From: Lineus longissimus
Taxonomy: Eukaryota > Nemertea > Pilidiophora > Heteronemertea > Lineidae
Direction of reading: 5' to 3'
DNA: 64,000 nucleotides
NCBI RefSeq assembly: GCF_910592395.1
Contig: NC_088316.1
Span: 64,001 to 128,000 of the forward strand
Part shown: in pieces, positions 10,340 through 25,300 of the stretch
Layout of the letters: every line of letters starts with the position of its first letter
Numbering within the stretch: position 1 is the stretch's first letter
The notes under the pieces: model-generated
What the model was told of the DNA's origin: nothing
Seen by the model: only the letters and a program-made list of their open reading frames with translations
Databases searched by the model: none
Program-made: the position numbers and the translations under genes

Positions 10340-13300
10340 CTGGAACGAGATTAGCAGACATACAGAACGGCTTGCTGAAATGACGTGGGGCGTCACATAT
10401 ACCTATATATAGAAGCAACGCAAGAAAGAAGACATGCTGTTAAACCCGATGTGTCGTCTATATGAAATCACCGAAGATGCAGTCTGTAGAGCTAATGGAA
10501 ATGCGAATAACACCAGCACCCGAGTATTGAGAATTGTCAGTTGGAACTGTTTGCATGAGCTACAAAACCAGCTGGTCGTCGAATACTCCACCAATCTTTC
10601 CCTTCCCCACGAGACTCGAGACGACAATAAACACCAATCAACGTCCCACAGACACCTATCGATCTGCGGGGAAGCCTCAGCAGTCTGGACAACCGCGGGG
10701 TTAATTGTGTCAATGATCTCTTAACACCGGCGACATTGATCAGGTTGATTTATGTTGATGCGAAAGTTAATTGCGTCAGTAGCCTGAAGCTTTGCGACAA
10801 GGCGAATTGATTTCATTTCCAGTTGGACATAGTGGTTCAGGATCATATTGTAGCAGATTGCGTCTAGTTGATTGCCTACGATGCCATAAGAATGGTGATA
10901 ATATCTATGATGCCACTATGGAGTCGTGTACGTTTATAACTGTGTCCACCGGTTGGAGCTTGGAGACAGAGCGCTCTGATAATCTAGTTGGCGATGGTCA
11001 TTTTTATCCACCATTATACTTATTAAAGCAATGTTCGGTTAATTAGGTGGAAGATGATCAAGACAGTTGCTTGAGTGATCTAAGCGACATGATACGATCA
11101 TAATTTCCTGTTGGTGATATGGTGCCTCATCCGGTCCGGTAGGTGTCCATCATTGAAGATGTTACAGCAAAAGGCAAGCTTAATCGTGCCTGAAGCCTTA
11201 ATTGCGGTGAAATAAAAAAAAACACTAATCTTGCCGACAACCTTCAGAAGGGTAACACTTTATTATAATTCCGTATTGATGTTGTGTGTTTAGTCACCCT
11301 GTCTCAGCAGGGGCAACACCAATTCGTGTTGATGATATGTTCAGAATAAAGATGATCCTCAGTGTATCTATATTTAACACTACATCCAGGTTCCGCAGCA
11401 GAACAAAAACTATCATAGTTTCAAACTGTTAACCATCGGAGTGCACTTCGGCCGCCCGGAGGTACCGAATCCATTTCATCAGCTGGTAGTAAACCATTGA
11501 CTCAAGCTGACCTTTTGGAAAAGGCAGTACTAATATCGGATTATTTCTTCACATACCAAAAAGAGGGCTCTATAACGATGGAATATCAACCGATGATGCT
11601 GCAATCAGGATACTGTTTCGTATTTGATCAAGCATTTCAACATGACTTTGATAGTATTCCAGCTAAATTACCCTGCCGACCAAATACTTCCATATATGCA
11701 GACAAACAAACCAAGGCTATGAAAGGCTTACCAACTGCTTGGCAATTAATTTGAGATGAATCAAATTTGAGACAGATGTTATGCATTTGAATTAGTTTAC
11801 TTTGATGAGATTAGAATTCTGTCGCCAAGACTTTCTTACTAAACTGCTACATTACATATCGACATATAACTTTGTACGCTTTTTACAATGAAATCGACCA
11901 GGCTCTGAATATGATGAATAAAATAACAAAAAAAAGAACTAACCAATTTGAAGTTGTGAGCCAACTAAGATTTATGTGTACAAGATGTTAATGCCAGAAC
12001 GCCTTTTTCGTCGTAGACCATGTGCATGAAGGGTCAGCCTCTCAGAAGCTGAGAAACACATTCTGTCTAACACGGTACCATCCATGAATATATCACACCT
12101 TCTCTTCAGCGTCTTAGCCGTTGTAAACTGGCCATCTAGACAACTTACTCATGGACTGTCGCTGGTTAATCACCCGTGATCTTTGTCCGTTATATTATTG
12201 CCCAAATGGCCAAGATGTGGATATGATAAGTATGGTCATCGACCAGCAGTCATAAGACCTTGCTCTTATTTCAATAGCTATCATAGCGCAGATCCGGTGC
12301 GGCAATTGCTCGTTTTACCATGTTCAAGTGCTAGTGTCGGAAATTGGCGCAGAGATGTCGACCACATCCACACAAGGTCAAAAGGCACACCAGGCATGTT
12401 CAATTCATTCACAACAGTAACGTTAAAACTTAGCGCCAACGGTACTGCCAACGCTATCGACTGAGCAACAAGGCCAAATAGATAGACAAGATAGACAATG
12501 AAATGTTAAAGTGCGCATGCTTGGCTCATCCTGCGGCGCAGTCAGCATTTTTTTGGCGGAAATGTGCAATTAAGAAAAACATTAATGGCAAACTAATTGC
12601 GATGTGTGACGACGTGTTACACAGAACCCCACTTGACGCTCATCATTGATTAAATTCGCCAGAAAGTAAAAGAGTCGGCTTCAAACATTATACGAATTCG
12701 ATTTTTCTATTAATGGGAACCAATGGTAGCTAGGGAGTGCGCTACATGGAAGCAGCGGTGATACAACACGCAGGATCCCTTATTCACTTCAGACCAGTAC
12801 TGGGTGAAAGATGTGAAAATAATAACCAAATTGGCCAGGATTGATGCTTTGATGTGCACAGCGCGCAGTTTGATGAAGTATGAGGCAATTAAAAAGTAAT
12901 TTAGTTAATCAGTTTTGTGATCATGGTTTTAACTAATTGCAAGAAATTTCAAGCGAATAGTTTTGTTTCTCTTCGAGTTCAATCAGATATTTAGATTCCT
13001 TTATTCTTTAGATTCTTTTGATTCTTTAAAGATCATCATGAGGCGATGTCTAATAAGCTGTTTCGATTCTGATTAATCAGGATAACAGATTACCGTCGAT
13101 AAAACTTACTTCCATGAGCGCATATGACCTACATCTTTCATCGTTCCTGTAATCTTTTAAATGAATCGAAATTGTCATAGTTTCATACGCCATACAATCC
13201 CAGTTTCTGCGAATGCCGTTCTGTAAGAAACACTTTTTTTCTTTCGAGCGCCAGTATCGTAATAGTATCAGAAGCAACCGTACGAAGCTGATTACCCGAA

Positions 13301-16300
13301 CACAACCCCTCGGGCAAACAGCGAGCAGTCGCCGCCCCCATGTGATCCAGTAACTCTACCCTGATACGAATTATATCACCTAATATGAAATGGATATTGG
13401 ACATTTGTAGAATGTGTTGATGCTTAGGGCAGTGGAGCTGAGGTGGGTGACAGGATTACAAATGTGGAGATTGAGAAAGTAGTTGTGGTGACATCCATTT
13501 GTCTTATCGGATTTGAAACACATTATTAAAACATGGTGTCATTGCTTTTCTTGTGTGCTTCCCTGCAATGCTAACAATCCCCGCGGGCGTGTTTGCGTAA
13601 TGCCAAGGGGAGGATACAAGCTCTCAAGTGGTGATACAGGAATGAATACAAAAACACCACAAACGACCCTATAAACACACATTGTGGCCTGTGACATACA
13701 TTACTACGTTCCACATTTGGTATGCTCTGGAACTTTGTGCAAAATCATCTACATGCAGTTCATAGACGTCAATTATACTTCAAGTCCAGAAATGGACTCT
13801 GCAAAAAAATTAATACATAAGTCAGTTTTGGGCACTTTCGTCAGCACACCATTCAAAAAACAGTGAAAGAATAATGAAAAACCTTTTATTGACTCCTGCC
13901 TGGCAGACTAATGACGAAATCTAATAAAGACTGAACTTGTTGTTCAGTTAAAAAGTTAATGGATATTTCTTTGAATTAAAAGTCTATCATGGACTGGAAG
14001 ATACGACGCATTATCGGGAAGTGACTGGCTTTTAGAAACCTTTCAATGTGTCACGACGCTATAGGCAATGTTTCTTCTTCACCACTTCACCAAAGCCCCA
14101 CTTACTTAACATGCTTAAACGGTGAGAACTTGGAAATGTCCAACTGGACGAAATTAGATGTTGGCGACGATAAGACAAACTAAATGAAAAAAATGCTTGT
14201 CATGGCGCAAAATCGCTTTTCGAAAAGGTCATTGGATTTGTCTAAACCTTTTGTTGTAGATTGGGAATGTGATAGCCTTTCCACATGTCTACTGAACCAT
14301 CGATCCTATAAGACAGGTAAACTGCTTTCATCAGCCTAATTCCAATGTCTCGAGTTGGCCAAAATACTGACAAACATCAAACAGTACGAAGAACTTTGAT
14401 CAAAATGCTGAGTTAAGAGGATATTCAGTCGTGGTGAAAAAAGAGATGAAACTTCTGCACTGCCACTCCCCAACTAATCTGATGTCACTCAGAGTGTTCC
14501 AGTTTTCAACATGAAAACCTCTAACCGCCCAAGACCGCTGGCGGACATCATGCAGCTAGCTCATGATGGGGAAGGCATTGATCACATCGAAAAGTACTTT
14601 TCAAGCTGGCCAAGGCCAGATGCTTCTTCCACCACTTCGGGTAAACTGTTCACAGATAACACTTCTGCACTCCGCAAATTGATTCAGTGTCACATGGCAT
14701 GTTTCCATCTTCAATATGAAACCCCCAAATCGCCCTGAGCCTCTGACGGGCAGTGCTTTATGAGGAACACATTGATCACACGTCTCAATCGCTCACGACA
14801 ACATTGACTGCCACTCAATGTCAGTGATTAATTTCTCGTAGCCCGAAGCCAGCCGCTTGTTCCTGTGAGGAGGGTGGCTCGTCCGGCGGAGGGTTTTGAT
14901 TAGTTTGCTCAACTCGACCTGCAGCATACGATACACTCAATTCCTTTGTGGAAATACGATATTTGGTAACTCTGAACTGTAACTGTTTTGATAAAGCATG
15001 GGGCTGTTAGGAGGCTACATCAATATGATCATATCTATCTTGAGAGCTATGGTGCGGCATTCACCATGTTCACTTTCGAAGAAGCAAAAAATCTCACCGG
15101 CTCGCAAAAAGAGTCATTTTTCTCACTCCATCCTTAATACCACGACGTACGAAGATGTACTTTTATCGTCAACACTTTCCGACGAGTTAATGACAACATA
15201 AACTTTCTTACGTTGTTCGTAATTGATTTGAAACCTGACGATTTACATGTACCATTAATATGTTGGTAGTTTACGAACCCCACGCTGGTAAATCGTTCTC
15301 GCAATCACCGATGACAGATGAACACACGCTGGTAAATCGTTCTCGCACTCACCGATAACAGATGAATACACGCTGGTAAATCGTTCTCGCACTCACCGAT
15401 AACAGATGAATACACGCTGGTAAATCGTTCTCGCAATCACCGATGACAGATGAACACACGCTGGTAAATCGTTCTCGCAATCACCGATGACAGATGAACA
15501 CACGCTGGTAAATCGTTCTCGCAATCACCGATGACAGATGAACACACGCTGGTAAATCATTCTCGCAATCACCGATGACAGATGAACACACGCTGGTAAA
15601 TCATTCTCGCAATCACCGATGACAGATGAACACACGCTGGTAAATCGTTCTCGCAATCACCGATGACAGATGAACACACGCTGGTAAATCATTCTCGCAA
15701 TCACCGATGACAGATGAACACACGCTGGTAAATCATTCTCGCAATCACCGATGACAGATGAACACACGCTGGTAAATCATTCTCGCAATCACCGATAACA
15801 GATGAACACACGCTGGTAAGTCATTCTCGCAATCACCGATGACAGATGAACACACGCTGGTAAATCGTTCTCGCACTCACCGATGACAGATGAACACATG
15901 CTGGTAAATCATTCTCGCAATCACCGATGACAGATGAACACACGCTGGTAAATCGTTCTCGCAATCACCGATGACAGATGAACACACGCTGGTAAATCGT
16001 TCTCGCAATCACCGATGACAGATGAACACACGCTGGTAAATCATTCTCGCAATCACCGATGACAGATGAACACACGCTGGTAAATCATTCTCGCAATCAC
16101 CGATGACAGATGAACACACGCTGGTAAATCGTTCTCGCAATCACCGATGACAGATGAACACACGCTGGTAAATCGTTCTCGCAATCACCGATGACAGATG
16201 AACACACGCTGGTAAATCATTCTCGCAATCACCGATGACAGATGAACACACGCTGGTAAATCATTCTCGCAATCACCGATGACAGATGAACACACGCTGG

Positions 16301-19300
16301 TAAATCGTTCTCGCACTCACCGATGACAGATGAACACACGCTGGTAAATCATTCTCGCAATCACCGATGACAGATGAACACACGCTGGTAAATCATTCTC
16401 GCAATCACCGATGACAGATGAACATTCATCGGTCATAATGAAAAGTAGTAAACAAAGAACCCACATTATTAAATCGTGATGACGGTGTTTTTCCTCAGTC
16501 TGTCAATGGCTGGTAATTGCGTTATTCTGACAACGAGAAAGCGCAGTGATTTCATGATTAATGAACAACGACGAGTTCTTCAATCAATTTTAACAAATTA
16601 TCACTCCAAACAGACAGGGAGATAATTGCTTCAGAGCTTTTGGTTTCAGTTTCAATTCCCAGTAATCGAGTTTTCAAAAACGTTGTGATGTGGTCTAGTT
16701 TTTGTTTGAACAACTCATAGCAAACTAATATTCTTTTGCAATATTGAATTATGGTTATGTTGCGGTTGCCTCGATACTCTTGTTTTCACGGTTATATCAA
16801 ATCTGTGCAACAAGGTACCACCATCCACTGACTTATTACTTTCTCGCGGGAGAAGCTAACAAGATATTGACATTCTCGTCCAATGGGCAGGTCCGATATT
16901 AAATACTGCGCTTATCTTGACAAACAGTGAACGACGGTATAGATGCGGCCTGTCCTGTGAGGATATGCAATACCAATTCACGTCAGTAGTATAACGTGAC
17001 TGACACCTTTTGCCACGATATCACAAATCAATAATGCCAGGCAATAATCGGACTCTATGGTACGTTATTCGTATAAGGAGCTAACCCAGCAAGTCAGTGA
17101 CAAAGGATCAATTGAGCTTGGTGTGACATGACGTGTTTTCCCACGTACCTCGCAGTTAAAAGAATTCAGGCCCAGCCAATATACGGCCTATTGTCTTCAA
17201 ACAAAGCCCGCTCTCACCAAAGCCTCAATTCCTAACATCGACACCACACGAAAAAAAGGGGGTAGATTGGCCGAAACCAGCCAGGGCAACTATATATTTT
17301 GACAAATCTGCGCTTCTTTACAACTGAATGCCAAAAACCGTTCGAACCTAAAATATGACAGTAGACGATCTATTTTCAAGACAAATACTTGGCCATCTCC
17401 AAAGAATCTGAGCCTTATCTTCGGCTTCACATCCCGTGAGGCCAATAAATTGGTTAAAGTTTTCGCTTCAGTTCTCTCAGATGAATTGTAGCGGCGGGAG
17501 GAGGCATTTGGAATAAAGAGTAGATGAAATCAGAACTGATCCAGCGTTGTTGATTGTTAGCTTAGGCTTTTTATATTTTCTTGCGAAAATCATAAACACT
17601 GTGTAATGAAGTGTAGCGGATGACGTCGGTCGATTCGTGACCTTGAGGTACATGCAGCAGAAATTATAGTTTAACTGACGCATTTCAAGATTCCCATTAT
17701 AAAATCATTATTAGAACAGAGGAAGAGATTTTAAGCAAAACCTGATCTCTGCTTTGATATTTGTATTTTCTTTACTCTTTTAACTTCTTTACTCAGTTAA
17801 CTTCCCGATGAGATGAGCATCGTCTTTCTAGATCGGTTGACCAAAGGTGCGGTTTCTTGATCGGTGAATACTAGTAATTTGAAGTCTGCTGGATGACCTA
17901 TTGATAATGCAGGATGAGACGGTGTTTAACCTACCTCCGAATCCAGGTCTGAGCATCTGATCATAACCGTCTAATAACGTGTCTAAAATCTTGGAGATGT
18001 TTTGAATCACTGAGTCTTTGTCTGGCTTGGTTCGGCTGATGTTTCTGTAGGCACACGTGACTAGTCTGAAAGCAAAAGCAACATAACATTATGGGATTAA
18101 TGTTAATCATAATCAACGCTGAAAAACAGTAAGTTGATTCAATCGAACACACAAGTCATCACTGTACTCTTACAATATCACCTCAGTCCGTACATTTGAG
18201 AAGACGGTCCAATACACGTCGCAGCCTTTAAAAAGTGGCCGGTCCGCATAGATGTGTTTATTACTAGACCTTAGTATAATGATAATGACAATTTATCCCT
18301 GGTCCTTTTAGTTTATTTCTATTTTATAGAATAATATAGAGAACGTTTGTTTTCCCTACTGTCTATCACTTCCATAATCAGATAATTGCGATGTTATATT
18401 TGAGATGCGACAGTCATTTTCATCTCAGTTGTAAAAAAACGGTAATGTGCACTGCATTTATCGATAGGAGCAAATTGCAAACCCTCAAGTTCTACTATTT
18501 GTTCGACATAACACTGTTACAGCCAGAAGCGAATGGTGCCCTCCTTAAGGGCTTGTCAACGTGACAGAGTCTTGTTTAATCAAGTTGTATTGATCCGCCC
18601 AACGAGATAACACGAACTCACAGAACATATTTATCCTTCAGAGTCCATGCTAAAGGCATCAGACACTTTCAAGCACCAGTCTCTGTAACGGTCTTGTTTA
18701 ATCAAGGCATTGATCCGTCTAACTAGCCATCACCTCTCCGACATCTTCCTAATCCGGCCAATGTCAACGCGACTGACACAAGGGCTTCATTCCAGCCAAT
18801 TACGGGGACGAAATCAGTTTAAGTCCTTGATTGGCATGACAAGGGCTAATGGTTTTGCTGGCACGGTTTCAATAGACAGCTATTTATATTCTTCATCACC
18901 GTATTAAAAAAAGTAAGGTCTCGTCTTCTTAAATGGAAGGCGACAATGTCTGCAAATATTTGAGCAGTAGAAGTGTTTCAGCGTTACCCCAGCGCTGAAC
19001 GACGCCTAATTTTAGCTGCCCTTCGAATCGTCTTCTATTTCAGTTTGATCCAAGCAGTGGATAGCAATACATCGGACTAAATCGAAATAACCATGCAAAC
19101 CCCTCACTTCCTTCGGACATACCCTGTCATTGTTCGCTTCTCCCCGGGACACGAGCTCCTACTTCGTGGTAGCCAGCGGTTTCAACCACCAGGCTATGAG
19201 GCTTCTCGATATCAATTCCACGAGTGTCAACTATCTTCAACTACTCTTACATGTATCTTCCTCTCCATTAGGAGAAAAAAGAAAGTAGCTTTGTCTGACG

Positions 19301-22300
19301 AGAATCCGCAACTACAGCTTGATACAGATTAACAAACTTTTGCAAAGGAAGCACAGCTTGTTCTCTTTGCAAAGAAGATATAAAAATTGAATAGCTGATA
19401 TTTTTAAAGTGAACGTCCAACGTGTGTTAAGCAGTCATTCTAGGAGCCAGAACAAAGGAATGCTAGGTTTTTCATTATTACTCGTTTGGTCGAAGTCATG
19501 CAGACTAGCCACACCTGGGTTCCAACACAATCATGAGGTGTTTTTCCAATGCTATTCTGATTCCATTCAGCCTCTCTTCTGCTTTGAGTTCTTTCAGTTA
19601 CAGATGTTGCGTGGTTCAGTAGCTCAAGTCACACTGCTCGTGGTCAAGAGGTCCTCAACCCAGGTGCACACATGGGTACCGTGGTAGGGAATTCTCTGAT
19701 TGAATCGCCGATTGAGCAGCTCATCTGATTCTGGATATCGCTCGCGGTTAAAGTGTCAAGTGACACTCATCTCTATCATTGGTCGTTGTCGGACTATAAA
19801 CCGCCGAACATTAACCGTGGCAAATTTTAACATCATTCATCTCAGTCTCCTGATGAATATGGTTATGGCGTAGTCACTGAATGTTCAAAATGTTGAATCT
19901 GTCTCTGCCACACAGACATCGCTAACCAATCCTCACGCATCTTCTCTGCACTGGGAAGTGTATCCCAGAAACTAACAACATTGTGCACCAGCTTTGATTG
20001 TCTTCAGTGAAATATTAGAGCGGTTACACGAGTTACAGGCATCCCTCCGATTTCTTTATCCCAGCCTCTTAAGAAACCTGAAGATGGCGATGAAAATTGA
20101 CTCCCCGTTGATTTTTTAATTGCAACTATCGGCAATGACGAGTTGTGCTGATGATATCAAATAGCTGGAAGACATGTCCATCATCAGATCATTATGAGCA
20201 CTGGGTGATATTTTACTGAAACCTGAACCCTTCTCTATTGGTTAAGTCTGTTTGGATTTCGAGGTAGAAGTTATATGCGTTGTCCATAAGGTCATGCATG
20301 TTTGCATACACCGATCTGTACTCGGTGGTATGGGATATCTGATAGCTGCTGGGCCCCAGATGGCCACAAACATGGCCGCCACCGATCTATACTCGGTGGT
20401 ATGGGATATCTGATAGCTGATGGGCCCCAGATGGCCACAAACATGGCCGCCACCGATCTGTACTCGGTGGTATGGGATATCTGATAGCTGCTGGGCCCCA
20501 GATGGCCACAAACATGGCCGCCACCGATCTGTACTCGGTGGTATGGGATATCTGATAGCTGCTGGGCCACAAACATGGCCGCCACCGATCTATACTCGGT
20601 GGTATGGGATATCTGATAGCTGCTGGGCCACAAACATGGCCGCCACCGATCTGTACTCGGTGGTATGGGATATCTGATAGCTGCTGGGCCCCAGATGGCC
20701 ACAAACATGGCCGCAGTGTATGCTGTTTTTATAGCAATTGAAAGGTTTAATGGTTTTGTATCATGTTACAACAAGATGTGTCATCGTAGTAATTCCACCA
20801 AAGAGAGTCAAGTGATGACACGTTAATCAATTCGGGCAGGACTTGATGACACCACGGGACTCCGCTGCGAAACCTGCCCGGGTGGACATTAACCCGATAT
20901 CATGTCAGATCCTCCTCGCATAAGACATCTGTTGACAAATCTGACTTTGATGGTAATCAATCTGACAGAAGCCAACACGGTGCATGATTCTATAGATTAA
21001 TCGGCTACTGATCTTCAGTGGGCAAACACTCGTTTCTTGCACGCACTCTCATTATTCCCCCATTCCCTTCCCGTAAATATGTAAAGTGTCGCACATGCTC
21101 ATGATATCTCGCCTCTCAACAACTCATTAATGTAAAAGCAAGCGGGTAGAGATATTAAATAAACAGGTTCAGAACTCCGTAAAGCCCTTGGGCGAATTGT
21201 ATCCCTCGACAGTCAAGCTGGAGTCATTAAACCGCACACTAAATCAAGTTCGATGTATTATTAATGATAGCATTTTCGTGCAAGTTTCAAGTTTTACTGC
21301 CAAGTGGGACTCATTTAGCCCCTTAAATAAACGCTTTCAGCTCTGCGTTGAATAGTCATCAAATGGTGTGAAAGCTATCAATTTTACCACAATCAATTTG
21401 CGATTTTGTTATTATTTTGTAATTCATATATGCGACACTGTAGGAGAGTGGCCGCTGTTACTATTCAAGAAGGAGTTGACTTCTCGAAGATTAACTTACC
21501 ATTACCAATGCTATGTCTTGACTGGTACTAACCTAAACACTTCCTACCACGAAGACAACGGTCGCACAATCAGACAACTGCAACCATACCCAAAACGGGT
21601 GGAACTCTGAAACAATCACGAGTGTATACAAATCCTGTCCGTGCCTTTGTTATGTCTGTGGCAGTTAATCCATCGTCTTTACCACCCAGAGTCGTTTGTA
21701 CTAATTGCCCCATTGCAAGGAGTCAATTAGATTAAGACAAAGTAGAGTCAGCAATGAAGTAGATGGTCAATAATCAGATATTCTCAGATTGTTAGATGGC
21801 CGAGGCAGCTTACTGGGAGTCCGGCTCCATCAGCAAGCTATGTAATGAAGAATCTGTCAAAGTCCTGATACCCGACTGGCTAAACGAGTGATTGAGGCAG
21901 ATTGCCGACAAGCCAGTAGGCCACTGGCATCTATATCTCTCTTATTTCTGCTCATTAATGCCACTTTATTTGTCTACCTGTCTCTGGTTTCAGTCATTGG
22001 CTTCTATATGATGGCCAACCACTCTGGTCTCAACAGAAGCATTGAGATATAGTGGAATCCCGGTAACACGACCACCCATGGGACCGAGATTGAATGGTCG
22101 CGTTACCGGGGTGGTCGCGTTAGTGAAATTGAAAATCCGGGGACAAAATGCATGATTAGGTTTTCCCACCAAAATTGTTGAACTTATTCATAAGTAAAAA
22201 TTTTGAAAAATTTTCAAAGTCAAAAAATTTTGGGACTGATGATTTTGGGTCATTTGGAGCAGTAAAAAAAACAGTGACATTTTATTTGTACTTAGAAATT

Positions 22301-25300
22301 TTTCAGGGTTGGGGTAAGGGTTAGAAGAAAAAAAAGTCGAAATTTTGAAAAAATTTCAAAGTCAAAAAAGTTTTGGGACTGATGATGTTGGTTCATTTTG
22401 AGGAGAAAAAAAAAACCAAGGAAAAATAAATTTGGAATTTTTTCATCTTTCGTCTGTTCAAAATTTTGAAAAATTTTCAAAGTCAAAAAAGTTTTGGGAC
22501 TAATGATGTTGGTTCATTTTGAGAAAATCGAAAATCCTTGAAAAACCTTACTTTACAATGATCCGCCGACCTTCATAAATAGCTCTTTCTGTAATTTATT
22601 TATGTGGAACATGTTGTAGAAAACACGGTCCTGCTGGAGCCATTGAATGAAAGACCAACACATCCTTCGTTGTCCATTCAGAGACATGGCTGGATAACGG
22701 TGTAGCTACGCTGGAAGCCAGTTCTGAATGAAAAGCCCCCAACATATCACATGCCCTTTATCAGACGGGTGGATAACTGAGCGAGACGAGAATGATAATG
22801 CATCTTCCGAGCTCGTCGACCGCTTGGTCTGTTCCTGATGGCTTTGGCAGCCACATCAATCTTTCAAAGTATCTTCTGAGACAAGGGACAGCATTAATGC
22901 TCGCTGTATACGGTGATACGGCCATGTTAGGGAACGGGGGGGGGGGTGTGGATCGGTCATTCACACCTAGTCTAAAAATGCAGGGTTTGGTAGCGGATTC
23001 ATCATTGCCAACAGTTTCAATGGTGCGTCTATAATTGTGCCAAATTGTTTTAAATGATGTTTATGCTGTAATTCCAAATAGTTTTCTCACCTATTTTTAC
23101 ACGACCCCCTACCACAAACAAACACAGCTGCTTCACATCACTGGGCGATTTAAAAGAAATAACGTTCCTCATTACGCGCGAAATCACTTCAGTGCAGAAC
23201 ATCTTCAACTCTCCCTAGTTCCTAGCTGGGAGTTTATCACTTGTATCATCGCGTTGAAAGCTTCGAGTAAATTGGGCCCGGAGGACCATGCAGTGGTGAA
23301 GTAGAAGTTCTTTTATTGAAAGTGCGTGGAGTGCACATTCAAAACGAATTAGGTTTGATCATTTCCTAACCTTTCCATTTTCGCTGCTAGTCTTGGTCGT
23401 TTTTCTAATAAATGTACATGTGTAATACAATGTACAATAAACAGCAATAGCTGCCGAGAGTATTCAAAGACCGCGCAATTGAGGCGGCATGTTTTTAGTC
23501 CATCTGAAATCTCCAGCCTGCACTGACAGATAATGGGCCAACTGGGGATCAAGTCCATCGGGCGAACCAGACAGATTATCATTAATATCAATGTAACGGC
23601 AAAATAGTTCTTCAGATGACTATCTAGTCAGCTCTTAATGTTCTTGCTTGTTTTTGTAACTTTCTTGGCAAGAGCCAGACGTTTATATCCCTCAGTGATT
23701 TACTTAGATGGGAAAATAATACAAAACCAAAGGCTATTTAAACCATAATAGACCAAAGCCTTTATCTTATTCTTTCTAGCAAAAAAAACAACAACTACAG
23801 TAGCAGTATTACTGTCGTAATTACAAAATGTTGTGATGCCGAGTTTTCTTTTTTCTTCTTTTATATTTCGCCTGTTTTACTCGAATTTGCGGCCGCAGAT
23901 TATGTGATTCTGTTTGGGTTGCGATGAGTATACGCACTTCATGGAGAAAGTATTTTATGATATCTCCTATAATCATCATCATCGTCATTTATGTTCGAAG
24001 GTAGCATTTACAAGTGAATTAATCGCAATATGCATTATTGATGAAGGAATAAGGATCGAAACGTGGAGATGTTATCTAACTCAGCATCTGCCAAAATTCC
24101 GCTCCACTCCACTTGAAATCGATGCTGAAACTGAATGAATCTGAGCTGCGCAAATCTTTCAACTACAAAAGTAATGAATTTCAAAACTCCATCGTTCGCG
24201 GGCTAATGTAACAGCTGATTGGTTGAAATTCAAACTGTACGTTACTAGGCATATTCACAACAGCCGAATGGTTAAACAAACTCCACGGTGAGTCTGTTGA
24301 CTCTGTAACTAAGCATGTAAGGTTATAGGATGTGAATTTCATCATTAGGGACCTCAATAGTGTTTTTATCTTATATCTATCTGGTGGTGTTGTTGTAAAT
24401 GGTACACTTATGGACTTTATTCTAAAACTGGGTCTCTAACTAATTACAGCTGCCTTCATGTTTAAGCGAGGCAAGACAGGTTTTAATACCCCTGATGGGT
24501 TACTGATTCACTATGGTCCTTAATTTTCAGTGAATCTTATAACAAACCAGACTCTACTGAGAGGACCCTCAGGACCCCAACCTTGACTCTACTGAGAGGA
24601 CCCTCAGGACCCCTTCACATTTAAGCGAGGCAAGACAGGTTTTAATACCCCAGATGGGTTACTGATTCACTATGGTCCTTAATTTTCAGTGAATCTTATA
24701 ACAAACCAGACTCTACTGAGAGGACCCTCAGGACCCCAACCTTGAAAAAAAAAATGTTCACTGTTTTTTTGTTTTCTGCTCCAAATGAACCAAATTCATC
24801 AGTCCCAAAACTGTTTTGACTTTGAAAATCTTTCAAAATTTTGACTTTTTTCTTCTAACCCTTACTTTCTAATATCACGTGCACTTTTTACAAATATCAG
24901 TCTTGTATTATGCAGAATATGTCTTATCTATTTCGTGCATTATCTGTGTCATTGATGTATTTAATTTGTATATACTTCTCCATTGCTGAAGAATATCATA
25001 CACATGACACTTCCACTTGACCATGAATGTGTCCATGTTCATATAAAACAGCCATGGATGTAATGTGTCAGTTTGAGACTATCTTGACCACTCAAGGAAG
25101 TCACAAAGGGAAGCTTCACCGCCAAGAGACTGCATTGATATCAGGGAGAGGTATGAGAAACAGGTAGTTGGGACTACTACCATTCAAACATGTTGTCAAT
25201 ATTGTCAACTTGTCTGAATAGTTCACAATCTATCGTCGAATACGAATAAAAGGAACCAGAATATCTCAACGTGTGATGTAGTGCGCAGTCCTTCTATGCC

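Noticed and set aside
11101-11180. GGTGTCCA on the plus strand as a possible WTP-coding channel exon on the minus strand
   Set aside because: It lies between exons 2 and 3 of the channel, the wrong order, and the surrounding frame does not match the family.
20242-20708. Open frames of 85-138 codons over the 71-bp repeats
   Set aside because: Repeat artefact on both strands. No start context or non-repeat coding sequence extends them.
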